64,000 bases of DNA from Stenotrophomonas rhizophila (GTDB taxonomy: Bacteria > Pseudomonadota > Gammaproteobacteria > Xanthomonadales > Xanthomonadaceae), in assembly GCF_003751305.1 (NCBI RefSeq), contig NZ_RJKV01000003.1:1-64000 (forward strand), written 5' to 3'. The notes under the pieces are model-generated. The model worked only from the letters and a program-made list of their open reading frames with translations. It was not told the DNA's origin and searched no databases. The translations under genes were made by a program, and so were the position numbers. Below, piece by piece: positions 36,125 to 46,507 of this stretch; the first letter of the stretch is position 1; the number at the start of each line of letters is the position of its first letter.

Positions 36125-37708
36125 CTAGTCCTGCAGCGGGCTGGCTTCGTCGCCAGTCACGTCCTCGTCTTCGCCGCTCATGTCGCCGAGCAGGTCCTGG
36201 GTCTGTTCACTGCCCAACGTTTCCACGCTGCGCAGGCGACGCTCGATGGTGCGCGTCTTGCGGCTGGCTTCGCCGAGGCTGCGGCCGACCGTGGTGATCT
36301 GCTTCTCGGCTTTTTCCAGGATGCCGGCGAACTTGCCGAACTCGCTCTTGACCGCGCCGAGCAGGCCCCACACTTCACTGGAGCGCTGTTCGATGGCCAG
36401 CGTGCGGAAGCCCATCTGCAGGCTGTTGAGCAGCGCGGTGACGGTGGTCGGGCCGGCCACCACCACGCGATGGTCGCGCTGCAGCAGATCGATCAGGCCG
36501 GGGCGGCGGATCACTTCGGCGTACAGGCTTTCAGTAGGCAGGAACATCACTGCGAAATCGGTGGTGTGCGGCGGGGCGATGTACTTGTCGCAGATCGATT
36601 TGGCCTGGATGCGGATCGCGCGTTCGAGCTGCGCGCCCTGCACGCGCACCCCCTCGACGTCGCCCTGCTCCTGCGCATCGAGCAGGCGCTCGTAATCCTC
36701 GCGCGGGAACTTGGAATCGATCGGCAGCCACACCGGCGTGTCCTCATGGCCGCGGCCCGGCAGGCGCACGGCGATATCGACGATCTCGTTGCTGTCCGGG
36801 CGTACCTTGACGCCACGCGCGTACTGCTCCTGGGTGAGCGTCTGCTCGAGGATGTTGTCCAGCTGCACTTCACCCCAGCTGCCGCGGTTCTTGACGTTGG
36901 TCAGCACGCGCTTGAGGTCGCCCACGCCGGTGGCCAGCTGCTGCATTTCGCCGAGCCCGCGCTGGACCTGCTCCAGCCGCTCGGAGACCAGCTGGAACGA
37001 AGCACCCAGGCGGGTTTCCAGGGTGGTCTGCAGCTTTTCGTCAACGGTCACGCGCATCTGGTCGAGCTTCTCGGCGTTGTCGCTCTGCAGGCTCTTGAGC
37101 TGCTGCTCGAGCGTGGCACGCATCTCGCCGATACGCTGCTCGTTGCGCTGGGTCATTTCCTGCAGGCGCAGGCCCAGCGATTCGGCCAGGCGCTGCTGCG
37201 ACTGCCCGGTTTCCTCGCGGCCCAGGCGCGCGTCTTCGGCCAGGGCCTGGCGCAGCGCGGCCATGTGGCTGTCGGTACGCGTGGTCAGTTCCACCAGCTG
37301 CTGGCCGAATGCTTCGATGCGCGCCTGCTGCTGTTGCCCGAACGCTTCCAGCTGCGCACGCACTTCCTGCATGCGCAGGGCCAGCAGGTCGCCGGTGCGC
37401 TGCTGGCTGAGCGTGCTTTCCTCGCGGGCCTTGCGCGCGTCTTCACCGAGCGCATCGCGCAGCAGGTCCAGGCGCTGGTCGGTGCGGGTGGACAGATCGG
37501 TCAGCGCGCGCGCGAAACTTTCCAGCCGGGCGTCCTGCTGGCGGCCCAGGCCTTCGAGCTGCTCACGCAGTTCGCTGCGGCCGATCCGCGCTTCCTCGCG
37601 CAGGGTCTGTTCGAGATCGCCGTTGCCGGAACGCCGCAGCAGCGCGAGCAGCTGCAGCACGAGGACGGCACACACCAGGCCGCCGAGAATGAGGAATTCG
37701 GTTTGCAT
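36125..37708 (-). CDS. rmuC: DNA recombination protein RmuC
   Basis: A protein of 527 residues with an N-terminal membrane segment (LILGGLVCAVLVLQLLALL), a long coiled coil to about residue 250, then the RmuC nuclease-like domain (NRGSWGEVQLDNILEQ, VWLPIDSKFPREDYERL, FLPTESLYAEVI). RmuC limits rearrangements between inverted repeats. The coiled coil contains a 69-residue tandem duplication: residues 60-128 match 129-197 at fixed spacing (RLESF/RIEAF, STRTD/TTRTD, EDARKAREE/EDARLGREE, SQQR/SQQR). A charged acidic tail ends the protein. It runs leftward, as a single gene. Confidence 0.92.
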   Translation of the reverse strand: MQTEFLILGGLVCAVLVLQLLALLRRSGNGDLEQTLREEARIGRSELREQLEGLGRQQDARLESFARALTDLSTRTDQRLDLLRDALGEDARKAREESTLSQQRTGDLLALRMQEVRAQLEAFGQQQQARIEAFGQQLVELTTRTDSHMAALRQALAEDARLGREETGQSQQRLAESLGLRLQEMTQRNEQRIGEMRATLEQQLKSLQSDNAEKLDQMRVTVDEKLQTTLETRLGASFQLVSERLEQVQRGLGEMQQLATGVGDLKRVLTNVKNRGSWGEVQLDNILEQTLTQEQYARGVKVRPDSNEIVDIAVRLPGRGHEDTPVWLPIDSKFPREDYERLLDAQEQGDVEGVRVQGAQLERAIRIQAKSICDKYIAPPHTTDFAVMFLPTESLYAEVIRRPGLIDLLQRDHRVVVAGPTTVTALLNSLQMGFRTLAIEQRSSEVWGLLGAVKSEFGKFAGILEKAEKQITTVGRSLGEASRKTRTIERRLRSVETLGSEQTQDLLGDMSGEDEDVTGDEASPLQD

Positions 37709-37745
37709 GCGCCAAGTGTAGGCCGCGGCGGTCTCATTGGCTGCG

Positions 37746-38753
37746 TCAGAACCCTTCGAGCACGAGCTTGCCGCGCGCGCGGTGGCTCTCGATCAGGGCG
37801 TGCGCCTGGCGCAGGTTGGCGGCGTTGATGCGGCCGTAGTGTTCGCCGAGCGTGGTACGCAGCACGCCCGCATCGATCAGCGCTGCCACGCGCTCGAGCA
37901 GCTCATGCTGGCGCTGTACATCGGGGGTGTTGAAGCTGGACCGGGTGAACATCGATTCCCAGTGCAGGGACAGGCTCTTGCGCTTGAGCGCCATCACATC
38001 GAGCTGGCCGGGATCGTCGATCAGCGCCAGCTGACCCTGCGGCGCCAGCACGGCGACGATCTGATCGTAGTGCTGGTCGGTGTGGGTCAGGCTGGCCACA
38101 TGGCTGACCTCGGCGATGCCCAGGCGCTGCAGGCCTTCGCTCAGCGGCTGGGTGTGGTCGATCACATGGTGCGCGCCCAGCGCGTAGACCCAGTCCTGGG
38201 TATCCGGGCGCGAGGCGGTGCCGATCACGGTCAGGCGGGTCAGCTGGCGGGCCAGCTGCACCAGGATCGAGCCGACCCCACCGGCGGCACCGATCACCAG
38301 CAGGGTCTGCCCTTCGCCGCCGTTTTCCGCGATGCGCAGGCGATCGAACAGCAACTCCCAGGCGGTGATCGCCGTCAGCGGCAGCGCCGCCGCGGCGGCA
38401 TCATCCAGGCTGGCCGGCTTGTGGCCGACGATGCGCTCGTCCACCAGCTGATACTCGGCGTTGCTGCCGGCGCGGCCGATCGCGCCCGCATAGAAGACCG
38501 CGTCGCCGGGCTGGAACAGCGTCACCTCGTCGCCCACCGCATCCACGATGCCGACTGCGTCAAAGCCCAGTACGCGGGGCTCGGTGACGGCCACGCCGGT
38601 GCGGACCTTGGTATCGACCGGGTTCACCGAGATCGCGCGGACCTCGACCCGCAGGTCGCGCGGGCCGGGGGTGGGGATCGGCAGGGTGATGTCCACCAGC
38701 GCGGCGGGGTCGCTGATCGGCAGGCCATGCTGGGTATAGGCGACGGCTTTCAT
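37746..38753 (-). CDS. Zinc-type alcohol dehydrogenase/quinone oxidoreductase family protein
   Basis: A protein of 335 residues of the medium-chain reductase superfamily. The N-terminal GroES-like part contains VEVRAISVNPVDTKVR, and the NAD(P)-binding motif is LLVIGAAGGVGSILVQLA near residue 155. It lacks the Cys cluster for a structural zinc, so it is closer to quinone oxidoreductases (QorB-like). The substrate is unknown. It is divergent from a LysR gene across about 96 bases, which suggests regulation by it. Confidence 0.85.
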   Translation of the reverse strand: MKAVAYTQHGLPISDPAALVDITLPIPTPGPRDLRVEVRAISVNPVDTKVRTGVAVTEPRVLGFDAVGIVDAVGDEVTLFQPGDAVFYAGAIGRAGSNAEYQLVDERIVGHKPASLDDAAAAALPLTAITAWELLFDRLRIAENGGEGQTLLVIGAAGGVGSILVQLARQLTRLTVIGTASRPDTQDWVYALGAHHVIDHTQPLSEGLQRLGIAEVSHVASLTHTDQHYDQIVAVLAPQGQLALIDDPGQLDVMALKRKSLSLHWESMFTRSSFNTPDVQRQHELLERVAALIDAGVLRTTLGEHYGRINAANLRQAHALIESHRARGKLVLEGF

Positions 38754-38849
38754 CGGGGGAGATCCAGTGGGAAAGACGGACAGCCTGCGCTTCACGGCGG
38801 GGTGGAGAAAGGCGCAAAATCGGGCAGCACTTTCACTGCAGGAATGAAA

Positions 38850-39767
38850 ATGGTCCGGTTCGATGACCTCGCCCTGTTCGTCCGCACCGCCGCGCTGGGC
38901 AGTTTTTCCAACGCCGCGCGCGAGGCGGATCTGCTGCCCGGCCAGGTCGCTGCGGCGGTGGCGCGGCTGGAACGCGAGCTGGACCTGCGCCTGTTCGTAC
39001 GCTCCACCCGCAGCCTGCGCCTGACCGCCGAGGGCGCGCTGTACCTGCCCTATGCGCAGGAGGTGCTGGCCGCGCTGCGCGAGGGCGAGGCCCGGGTGCG
39101 TGGCGAGGATGCCGAACTGCGCGGCACGCTGCAGGTGGCCGCACCCTCGGATCTGGGCCGCAACCTGCTGCTGCCGTGGCTGACCGAGTTCCGCGCCGCG
39201 CACCCGAAGCTGCAGCTGCGCCTGCAGTTGTCCGACCAGGTCGCCGATGTGTTCCGCGATCCGGTCGATATCGCCTTCCGCCTGGGCCGCTTCGACAACG
39301 CCAGCTACGTTGCCCTGCCCCTGCTGCCGGGCAACCGCCGGGTGCTGGCCGCCTCACCGGACTACCTGGCCCGGCACGGTACGCCGGACAGCCTGGAGGC
39401 GTTGAAAGAGCACCACTGCCTGCTCTATCAACTGGCCGGGCGCGCGTACGACCGCTGGAGCTTCGACGCCGATGGCCGGCGTACGGTGATCCCGGTGCGC
39501 GGCAACATGGTCTGCGACGATGCCGACGTGGTCCGCCGCTGGGCGGTGGCCGGGGAAGGGATCGTGTTCAAATCGTGGCTGGATATCTGCGCCGATGTGC
39601 AGGCCGGGCGCCTGCAGGTGCTGCTGGACGGGGCCGGCGACAACCTGCCGTTGAACCTGGTGTGCCCGCACCGCAAGCAGTTCTCGCCGGCGATCCGGCA
39701 GCTGCATGCGATGTTCGCGCAACGGCTGCAGCCGCTGCTTGCCGGGTTGCCGGGCGGCGCGCGCTGA
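38850..39767 (+). CDS. LysR family regulator, divergent from the oxidoreductase gene
   Basis: A protein of 305 residues: an N-terminal winged helix (FVRTAALGSFSNAAREADLL, ARLERELDLRLFVRSTRSL) and a LysR substrate-binding domain. The ATG at 38850 was chosen because AGGA ends 6 bases before it; ATG 38844 is next to it. The shared 96-base intergenic region with the oxidoreductase gene is the likely operator site. Confidence 0.88.
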   Translation: MVRFDDLALFVRTAALGSFSNAAREADLLPGQVAAAVARLERELDLRLFVRSTRSLRLTAEGALYLPYAQEVLAALREGEARVRGEDAELRGTLQVAAPSDLGRNLLLPWLTEFRAAHPKLQLRLQLSDQVADVFRDPVDIAFRLGRFDNASYVALPLLPGNRRVLAASPDYLARHGTPDSLEALKEHHCLLYQLAGRAYDRWSFDADGRRTVIPVRGNMVCDDADVVRRWAVAGEGIVFKSWLDICADVQAGRLQVLLDGAGDNLPLNLVCPHRKQFSPAIRQLHAMFAQRLQPLLAGLPGGAR

Positions 39768-39828
39768 CGCTATCGCCCGGCGCGCGGCTGCCGGACAATG
39801 CCTCTCCCCCCGTAGTCGAGTCGCCGCC

Positions 39829-40455
39829 ATGCCGTGGATGGGCATCCAGGATCTGTGGACCTTTGTTGCTGCCGTGCTGGTGTTCCTGGCACTGCCGGGC
39901 CCGGGCACCTTCACCCTGCTCACCGCCACCGGCCGCGGCGGCGTGCGCGGCGGGTACACGGCGCTGTTCGGCCTGCTGCTGGGCGACCAGATCCTGATGT
40001 GGCTGGCGGTGGCCGGGGTGGCCGCGCTGCTCAAGGCCAACCCGCTGGTGTTCCACGCGGTGCAGTACCTCGGCGCGGGGTACCTGGTGTGGATCGGCAT
40101 CGGCCTGCTGCGCCAGCCGCGCGCCCAAGGCGAGGAAGGTGGCATCCGCCTCACGCCGGGCCACTACTTCCGCCAGGCGGTGCTGATCAACCTGCTCAAC
40201 CCGAAGGCGATCATCTTCTACATGGCCTTCCTGCCGTTGTTCATCGATCCAGCACGGCACCAGGGTGTGGTGACGTTTGCGACCATGGCGCTGATCATCT
40301 TCGTCATGGGGCTGGCCTACTGCTCGGCGCTGATCGGGGTGGGCAACCTGCTTCGCCGTCGGATTCTGCAGCACCCGCGTGTCGGGCGTTGGCTGAGGCG
40401 GGTGGCGGGGGTGTTCCTGGTCGGGTTCGGTGTGCGGCTGGGCGTGAGCGGCTGA
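39829..40455 (+). CDS. LysE/RhtB family amino acid exporter
   Basis: A protein of 208 residues with about six membrane segments. LALPGPGTFTLLTATGRGG near the N-terminus and LINLLNPKAIIFYMAFLP in the middle are RhtB-type signatures. The family exports amino acids such as homoserine, threonine or leucine; the substrate is unknown. The ATG at 39829 starts the family-like sequence; ATG 39838 is a close alternative. It lies 61 bases after the LysR gene on the same strand and may be cotranscribed with it. Confidence 0.87.
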   Translation: MPWMGIQDLWTFVAAVLVFLALPGPGTFTLLTATGRGGVRGGYTALFGLLLGDQILMWLAVAGVAALLKANPLVFHAVQYLGAGYLVWIGIGLLRQPRAQGEEGGIRLTPGHYFRQAVLINLLNPKAIIFYMAFLPLFIDPARHQGVVTFATMALIIFVMGLAYCSALIGVGNLLRRRILQHPRVGRWLRRVAGVFLVGFGVRLGVSG

Positions 40456-40461
40456 GCCCTT

Positions 40462-40508
40462 GCGGGCAGACGTGGTGCACGACGACAGCGCGCGTCGTGT
40501 TCGCCCGC
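40462..40508. terminator. Interrupted stem-loop after the LysE gene
   Basis: GCGGGC (40462-40467) pairs with GCCCGC (40503-40508), and inside it CACGACG (40478-40484) pairs with CGTCGTG (40493-40499). There is no T-run, so its role as a terminator is uncertain. Confidence 0.35.
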
Positions 40509-40641
40509 GGATAGGGAACATCATCGCGACGCTCGGTTTTCATTCAAACATTGAGATTCCCCTGCGTGCCGGTGACGTGTCCAATCGGCGCCATCGTCCA
40601 ACGTCGCCTCCCCGGCGCGTGCGCAACGCTGCGGGGACACC

Positions 40642-40998
40642 ATGCCTTCACCTGTCTACTTCGTGCAGCACCTGAGTGGTCATGACGAGCGCCTGCTCGG
40701 CATGCACACCCATCGGATCGACCTGGCCCACCCGGCGGTCTCGCGGATCGTTGCCGGGTTGCAGCCGGTGGACCGGATCGATCTGCGTGCCTGCCTGTTC
40801 GACTGCCACGCCAGCCTGTTGATCGGGCTGCGCCACCGTATCGCCGAAGCCGAAGCCGCCGCGCAGGGCTGGCGTCTGTTCGATGCCGATGGCGTGCTGT
40901 GCTGCAAGCGCTTCCCCGGCGATGCGCAGGTGATCTATCCACAGGGTCATCCACCGCTCGCGGACTGGGCGGCCGCCCTGTTGCCAGGCGCCGGATGA
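40642..40998 (+). CDS. Small protein of unknown function
   Basis: A protein of 118 residues, unrecognised. It has no signal peptide or membrane segment and is rich in His, Cys, Asp and Arg (LRACLFDCHASLLIGLRHRI, DGVLCCKRF). The start is ATG with GGGG a few bases upstream. Codon use resembles the neighbours, supporting a real gene. It ends 10 bases from the convergent LysR gene, so no operon partner is suggested. Confidence 0.6.
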   Translation: MPSPVYFVQHLSGHDERLLGMHTHRIDLAHPAVSRIVAGLQPVDRIDLRACLFDCHASLLIGLRHRIAEAEAAAQGWRLFDADGVLCCKRFPGDAQVIYPQGHPPLADWAAALLPGAG

Positions 40999-41008
40999 GC
41001 CGAGCGCG

Positions 41009-41908
41009 TCAGCGCCGCATCGCCTCGCGCAGATGGTCGATGAACACCCGCAGCTTGGGCGCCATCTGCTCGCGTGCCGGGTAGTACAGGTGGAAGCCGG
41101 CGAACGGCTGCTGCCAATCCTGCAGCACGCACTGCAGGCGGCCGGCCGCCACATCGCCGGCGTAGAGTGCCTCAAAGCCCTGCGCCAACCCCATGCCTCT
41201 GATCACGGCGGCATGGATCAGCCCGGCGTCGTTGAACACCAGCCGGCCCGCCACTTCCACCTCGAAATCGCGACCCTCGCCGGTGAACTCCCACGCCATC
41301 CGCCGGCCGGTGCTGAGCCGGTGCACGATGCACTCGTGCCCGACCAGGTCGGCCGGGGTGGCGGGCACACCGTGCATGGCCAGATAGTCCGGCGTAGCCA
41401 CCACTACCTGCCGCTCCAGCGGTCCGATCGGCACCGCGATCATGCCGCGGGCCAGGCTTTCGCCCAGCCGGATGCCGGCGTCGAAGCCGCCGGCAACCAG
41501 ATCGGTGAGTGCGGTTTCCACGAACAGCTCCACCTCGATCTGGGGATAACGCGCCAGGAAGCCGGGCAGGTGCGGCAGCACTAGCAGTTCGGCAGCGATC
41601 CGCGGCACGTTGATGCGCAGCTTGCCGGCGGGGACATCGCGCTGCTGGTCCAGGTCTTCGAACGCGGCATCGATCCGGGCCAGGCCCTCGCGTACCTGCG
41701 CCAGGAAGCGCGCGCCCTGCTCGGTCAGGCCGACCCGGCGCGTGGTCCGTTGCAGCAGCCGCACGCCAAGGTGGGCCTCCAGCGCGCGCACCGTCTGCGA
41801 TAGTGCCGAGGGCGATACGCCCAGCTCGTCAGCGGCCCGGGTGAAGCTGGCATGGTGCGCGACCCGGGCGAACGCGACCACGGCAGGCAGGGGATGCTGG
41901 GGGCTCAT
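41009..41908 (-). CDS. LysR family regulator, divergent from the aldo/keto reductase gene
   Basis: A protein of 299 residues with a LysR helix-turn-helix (FTRAADELGVSPSALSQTVR, HLGVRLLQRTTRRVGLTEQG) and a C-terminal co-inducer domain (AGKLRINVPRIAAELLVLP). The ATG at 41908 (MSPQHPLPAV) fits LysR length; a start at 42076 would overlap the divergent gene. It faces the aldo/keto reductase across 100 bases, the likely regulated promoter. Confidence 0.88.
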   Translation of the reverse strand: MSPQHPLPAVVAFARVAHHASFTRAADELGVSPSALSQTVRALEAHLGVRLLQRTTRRVGLTEQGARFLAQVREGLARIDAAFEDLDQQRDVPAGKLRINVPRIAAELLVLPHLPGFLARYPQIEVELFVETALTDLVAGGFDAGIRLGESLARGMIAVPIGPLERQVVVATPDYLAMHGVPATPADLVGHECIVHRLSTGRRMAWEFTGEGRDFEVEVAGRLVFNDAGLIHAAVIRGMGLAQGFEALYAGDVAAGRLQCVLQDWQQPFAGFHLYYPAREQMAPKLRVFIDHLREAMRR

Positions 41909-42008
41909 TGTGAAGGCTGGCTTCAAGGACGATGCAGGAGCAGCCAGTTTATCCACATAGTCCGCGGGAGGATGCTGGTCCTGTTCCTTCCCCTCCCCGG
42001 AGTACCGC

Positions 42009-43004
<996 letters not shown>

Positions 43005-43012
43005 GGTGCCAC

Positions 43013-43041
43013 CGGCCGGATCGTGACGCTCGATCCGGCCG
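43013..43041. terminator. Hairpin after the aldo/keto reductase gene
   Basis: CGGCCGGATCG pairs with CGATCCGGCCG, an 11-bp stem with a 7-base loop. There is no T-run, so Rho-independent termination is only possible, not shown. Confidence 0.45.
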
Positions 43042-43105
43042 AGGCTGCCGGCAGCGTGCGCGGGGAGGACAATGGTGCTCTTTCTGTCTGGATGGACCCT
43101 GCCCC

Positions 43106-43516
43106 ATGCGCTGGCTCGCCCCGCTGTTGCTGCTGCTGGCCATCGCGCCGGCGCACGCCGATGAAATCCGCTGCCTGACCGGTGGCAGCCGCCAGCAGAT
43201 CCATCTTGAATGGAAACTCCCCGAGGGCACCGTGGACGGTGAGCGGGTCAGCCATGTGCGTTACGCCGGCAAGACCGCGTGGCTGCGGCTGACCCTGGCC
43301 TCGCAGGAGAGCACGGTACTGGCCGAAGACCGCCCGTGGCAGTTCGACACGGTGTGGGACGAGCACCTGGACGGCAAGGTCATCGGCCACTATGCGATCA
43401 GCACCCAGGGTGCGCGCATCTATGGCTTCTCCTACACCAACGCGCGGACGGGCACGCAGACCGCGTTCGGTGAAGACGTCGGTGCGATCACCGACACCGG
43501 CTGCCACTGGGAATGA
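43106..43516 (+). CDS. Small secreted protein of unknown function
   Basis: A protein of 136 residues with a signal peptide (MRWLAPLLLLLAIAPAHA) and a mature part beginning DEIRCLTGGSRQQIHLEW and ending DTGCHWE. Its two cysteines, one near each end, may form a disulfide. No domain is recognised. It lies between the aldo/keto reductase and the APC permease, on the same strand but with wide gaps, so it is probably monocistronic. Confidence 0.7.
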   Translation: MRWLAPLLLLLAIAPAHADEIRCLTGGSRQQIHLEWKLPEGTVDGERVSHVRYAGKTAWLRLTLASQESTVLAEDRPWQFDTVWDEHLDGKVIGHYAISTQGARIYGFSYTNARTGTQTAFGEDVGAITDTGCHWE

Positions 43517-43662
43517 GCCTCCGGTCTTTGTGCCGGTTTCGTCACCTTCGCCTCAGTCATGCGGGCGGTGCAGCCGCTTACGACGCTTGGCAGTAGTAAT
43601 GCTGCGCCGCGTTCGGTAAAACTCGCAGACTTGTCGTTCACAGTCATCCACCGCGAGGCCCC

Positions 43663-45075
43663 ATGTCATTGCTCCGGCGCAAGTCCCTAGACACTGTCAC
43701 CGTCCATGAAGCCGGCAGGCAACTGATCCCGACCCTGAGTTGGCCGCACCTGATCGCGCTGGGCATCGGCGCCATCGTCGGCACCGGCATCTACACCCTG
43801 ATCGGTGTCGGCGCGAACCTGGCCGGCCCCGCGGTGCTGATTTCCTTCGCCATCGCCGGCGCGGTCTGCGCCTGCGCGGCCCTGTCCTACGCCGAGCTGT
43901 CGACGATGATGCCGGCCGCCGGCAGCGCCTACACCTACAGCTACACCGCCCTGGGCGAGGTAGTGGCCTGGGTGGTCGGCTGGAGCCTGATCCTGGAGTA
44001 CTCGCTGGTGGTCAGTACGGTCGCGGTCGGGTGGTCCGGCTACGCGGTCGGCTTCCTGCACGGCTTCGGCATCGACCTGCCCCTGATGCTGACCGCCGGC
44101 CCCCACGTGGAGGGCGGCTTCATCAACCTGCCGGCGGTGCTGATCACCTTCCTGGTGGCCGGCATGCTGATGGCCGGCACCAAAGAGAGCGCGACCCTCA
44201 ACGCCGTTCTGGTGGTGATCAAGATCATCGCGCTGACCGTGTTCGTGGCCATTGCGATGCCGCACTTCGACACCAGCCACATGGAGCCGTTCATGCCGTT
44301 CGGCTTCGTCAAGTCGCTGGGCGCCGATGGCGTCGAACGCGGGGTGATGGCGGCCGCCGCGATCATCTTCTTCGCGTTCTACGGCTTCGATGCGATCTCC
44401 ACCGCCGCTGAAGAAACCAAGAAGCCCGAGCGCGACCTGGCGATCGGCATCATCGGCTCGATGGTCGGCTGCACCATCATCTACGTGCTGGTGGCGCTGG
44501 CTGCCGTGGGTGCGATGAGCTACACGATCTTCGGCCAGAGCGCCGAGCCGCTGGCGCTGATCCTGCGCGAGCTGGGCAGCCCGGGTGCGGCCAAGTGGAT
44601 CGGCGCCGCCGCCGTGATCGCGCTGCCGACCGTGCTGCTGGCCTTCCTGTACGGCCAGAGCCGGATCTTCTTCGTCATGTCGCGCGACGGCCTGCTGCCG
44701 CGTGGGCTGTCCAAGGTCAGCGCGCGCACCGGAACGCCAGTCGCCACCACGCTGTTCACCGCGGTGCTGGTGGCCGCGCTGGCCGGCGTGGCACGTCTGG
44801 ACGAGATCGCCGCGCTGGCCAACGCGGGCACCCTGGCCGCGTTCACGGCGGTGGGCCTGTGCCTGGTGGTGCTGCGCAAGCGCGAGCCCAACCGCGTGCG
44901 CAAGTTCCGCACGCCGCTGGCCTACGTGGTCGGCCCGCTGGCGATGATCGGCTGCGTGTACCTGTTCTTCAGCCTGCCGAGCACCACCCAGCTGTACTTC
45001 CTGGGCTGGAACGTTCTGGGCCTGATCGCCTACTTCGCCTACGGGCGTCGCAATGCGGTGCTGGGCAAGCGCTGA
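43663..45075 (+). CDS. APC superfamily amino acid permease (CAT type)
   Basis: A protein of 470 residues with about twelve membrane segments. IALGIGAIVGTGIYTLIGVG and FYGFDAISTAAEETKKPERD are signatures of the cationic amino acid transporter branch, such as YhdG. It probably imports amino acids with protons; the substrate is not defined. It is followed by a strong terminator and convergent with the M19 dipeptidase gene. Confidence 0.9.
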   Translation: MSLLRRKSLDTVTVHEAGRQLIPTLSWPHLIALGIGAIVGTGIYTLIGVGANLAGPAVLISFAIAGAVCACAALSYAELSTMMPAAGSAYTYSYTALGEVVAWVVGWSLILEYSLVVSTVAVGWSGYAVGFLHGFGIDLPLMLTAGPHVEGGFINLPAVLITFLVAGMLMAGTKESATLNAVLVVIKIIALTVFVAIAMPHFDTSHMEPFMPFGFVKSLGADGVERGVMAAAAIIFFAFYGFDAISTAAEETKKPERDLAIGIIGSMVGCTIIYVLVALAAVGAMSYTIFGQSAEPLALILRELGSPGAAKWIGAAAVIALPTVLLAFLYGQSRIFFVMSRDGLLPRGLSKVSARTGTPVATTLFTAVLVAALAGVARLDEIAALANAGTLAAFTAVGLCLVVLRKREPNRVRKFRTPLAYVVGPLAMIGCVYLFFSLPSTTQLYFLGWNVLGLIAYFAYGRRNAVLGKR

Positions 45076-45114
45076 GCGATCGCGCCGGCCACCGGCCGGC
45101 GATGACCGGGGGTG

Positions 45115-45143
45115 AAAAAGGCAGGCCCTGGGCCTGCCTTTTT
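45115..45143. terminator. Rho-independent terminator after the APC permease (bidirectional)
   Basis: AAAAAGGCAGGCC pairs with GGCCTGCCTTTTT around a CTG loop. The A/T flanks serve both strands, fitting the convergent arrangement with the dipeptidase gene. Confidence 0.92.
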
Positions 45144-45200
45144 CTTTGTGGGCGCTGGTGAAGCCGCGCTGCCGGGCAGCGCGCGTGATGCCCCCTGTAC

Positions 45201-46451
45201 TCAGGACTTCGCGGCGGCGACCTTGGCCGCGTGATCCTGTGCCTGCTGCATGACGCGCAGCAGGTTGCCGCCCCAGATACCGGCGATCTGTTTCTCGCTG
45301 TAGCCCTTGCGCAGCAGCCACGCGGTGATCTTCGGCAACTGGCTCACGTCGGGCAGATCCGCCAGGCCACCGCCGCCATCCCAGTCCAACCCGATACCCA
45401 CGTGTTCGGGGCCGACCACGTTGAGGATGTGCTCGAGGTGGGCGAAGAAATCGTCGAGCGTGGCCTTGCGCAGCGGAATGCGCTGGTCGATTTCCTCCAA
45501 CCCCTTCTTCAGCGCGACACCCTGCTGGATGCTCATGCCGTCGTAATCGGTGCCCAGCTGCGCCATCAGCGCCGTCTCGGCCGCCTTGCGCGCCTCGCTC
45601 TTGGCGGTGTCGATCAGATAACCACCATAGGCGTTGACCTGGATCACGCCACCGGCCTTGGCCAGCTGTTTCAGGCGCGTATCGTCGAGGTTGCGCGGAT
45701 GGTTGTAGATCGCCTTGGCCGAACTGTGCGAGAGCACGAACGGCACCGGCATGCGCTCGATCAGATCATCGAACACCGCATCGGCAGCATGCGACTGATC
45801 GATGACGATGCCCAGCCGCACCGCTTCATCCACCAGCGCTTTGCCGGCCGGACTCAGGCCCTTCCACTCGGCACCCTTGGGATCGGTGGCCGAATCGGCG
45901 AACTCGTTGTTGGCGAAGTGCACCGTGCTGAGCAGGCGCAGGCCGGCCAGGTGGTAGTAACTGAGCAGCGTGGGATCGTCGACCAGCGGGCTGGCGTTCT
46001 CCATGCTGATGTAGACCACGCGCTTGCCGGCGGCCTTGATGCGCGCGGCATCGGCGGCGGTCAGCGCGAGCTGGAAGGTGTCCGGATGCGCGGCGAGCAT
46101 CTCGCGGATCTCGGTCAGCCGCAGCAGGCCGGCATCGCGGTCATGCTGGTGCGCTTGTGCGCTGCGGTCGCCCTGATCGGTGTAGATCGCCCAGAAGCCG
46201 CCATCCAGCGCGCCTTCGACCATGCGCGGGTAGTCCACCTGCGACAGCGCGTTGTGGTCGTGCCGCTGGGTGATGTCGAAGCCGTCGCGGTGAAAGTTGG
46301 CCGGCGTATCCAGATGGCTGTCCAGCGTCAGCAGCCGCTGCTGCAGCGCGGACGCCTTGGCCAGTTCCTGCGGGGTGAACGCGATCGCGTGGGCAGCCAG
46401 CGGCGTGCACAACGCCAGCGAAACCAGCAAAGACAGACTGCGCAACGTCAT
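45201..46451 (-). CDS. Membrane dipeptidase (peptidase M19), exported
   Basis: A protein of 416 residues with a signal peptide (MTLRSLSLLVSLALCTPLAAHA). It is an M19 (renal dipeptidase) zinc enzyme: HLDTPANF (first His-x-Asp pair), YISMENASPL (bridging Glu), VIDQSHA and FVLSHSSAKAI (further His ligands), GLDWDGGGGL. These hydrolyse dipeptides, including some D-amino acid ones, in the periplasm. It lies convergent to the APC permease gene; peptide products could feed that permease, but that is speculation. Confidence 0.9.
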   Translation of the reverse strand: MTLRSLSLLVSLALCTPLAAHAIAFTPQELAKASALQQRLLTLDSHLDTPANFHRDGFDITQRHDHNALSQVDYPRMVEGALDGGFWAIYTDQGDRSAQAHQHDRDAGLLRLTEIREMLAAHPDTFQLALTAADAARIKAAGKRVVYISMENASPLVDDPTLLSYYHLAGLRLLSTVHFANNEFADSATDPKGAEWKGLSPAGKALVDEAVRLGIVIDQSHAADAVFDDLIERMPVPFVLSHSSAKAIYNHPRNLDDTRLKQLAKAGGVIQVNAYGGYLIDTAKSEARKAAETALMAQLGTDYDGMSIQQGVALKKGLEEIDQRIPLRKATLDDFFAHLEHILNVVGPEHVGIGLDWDGGGGLADLPDVSQLPKITAWLLRKGYSEKQIAGIWGGNLLRVMQQAQDHAAKVAAAKS

Positions 46452-46507
46452 GACGCCTCACCTTGGTTGAGAAGCGTCAGACCATAGCGCCGAGAGGACA
46501 ACAAACG

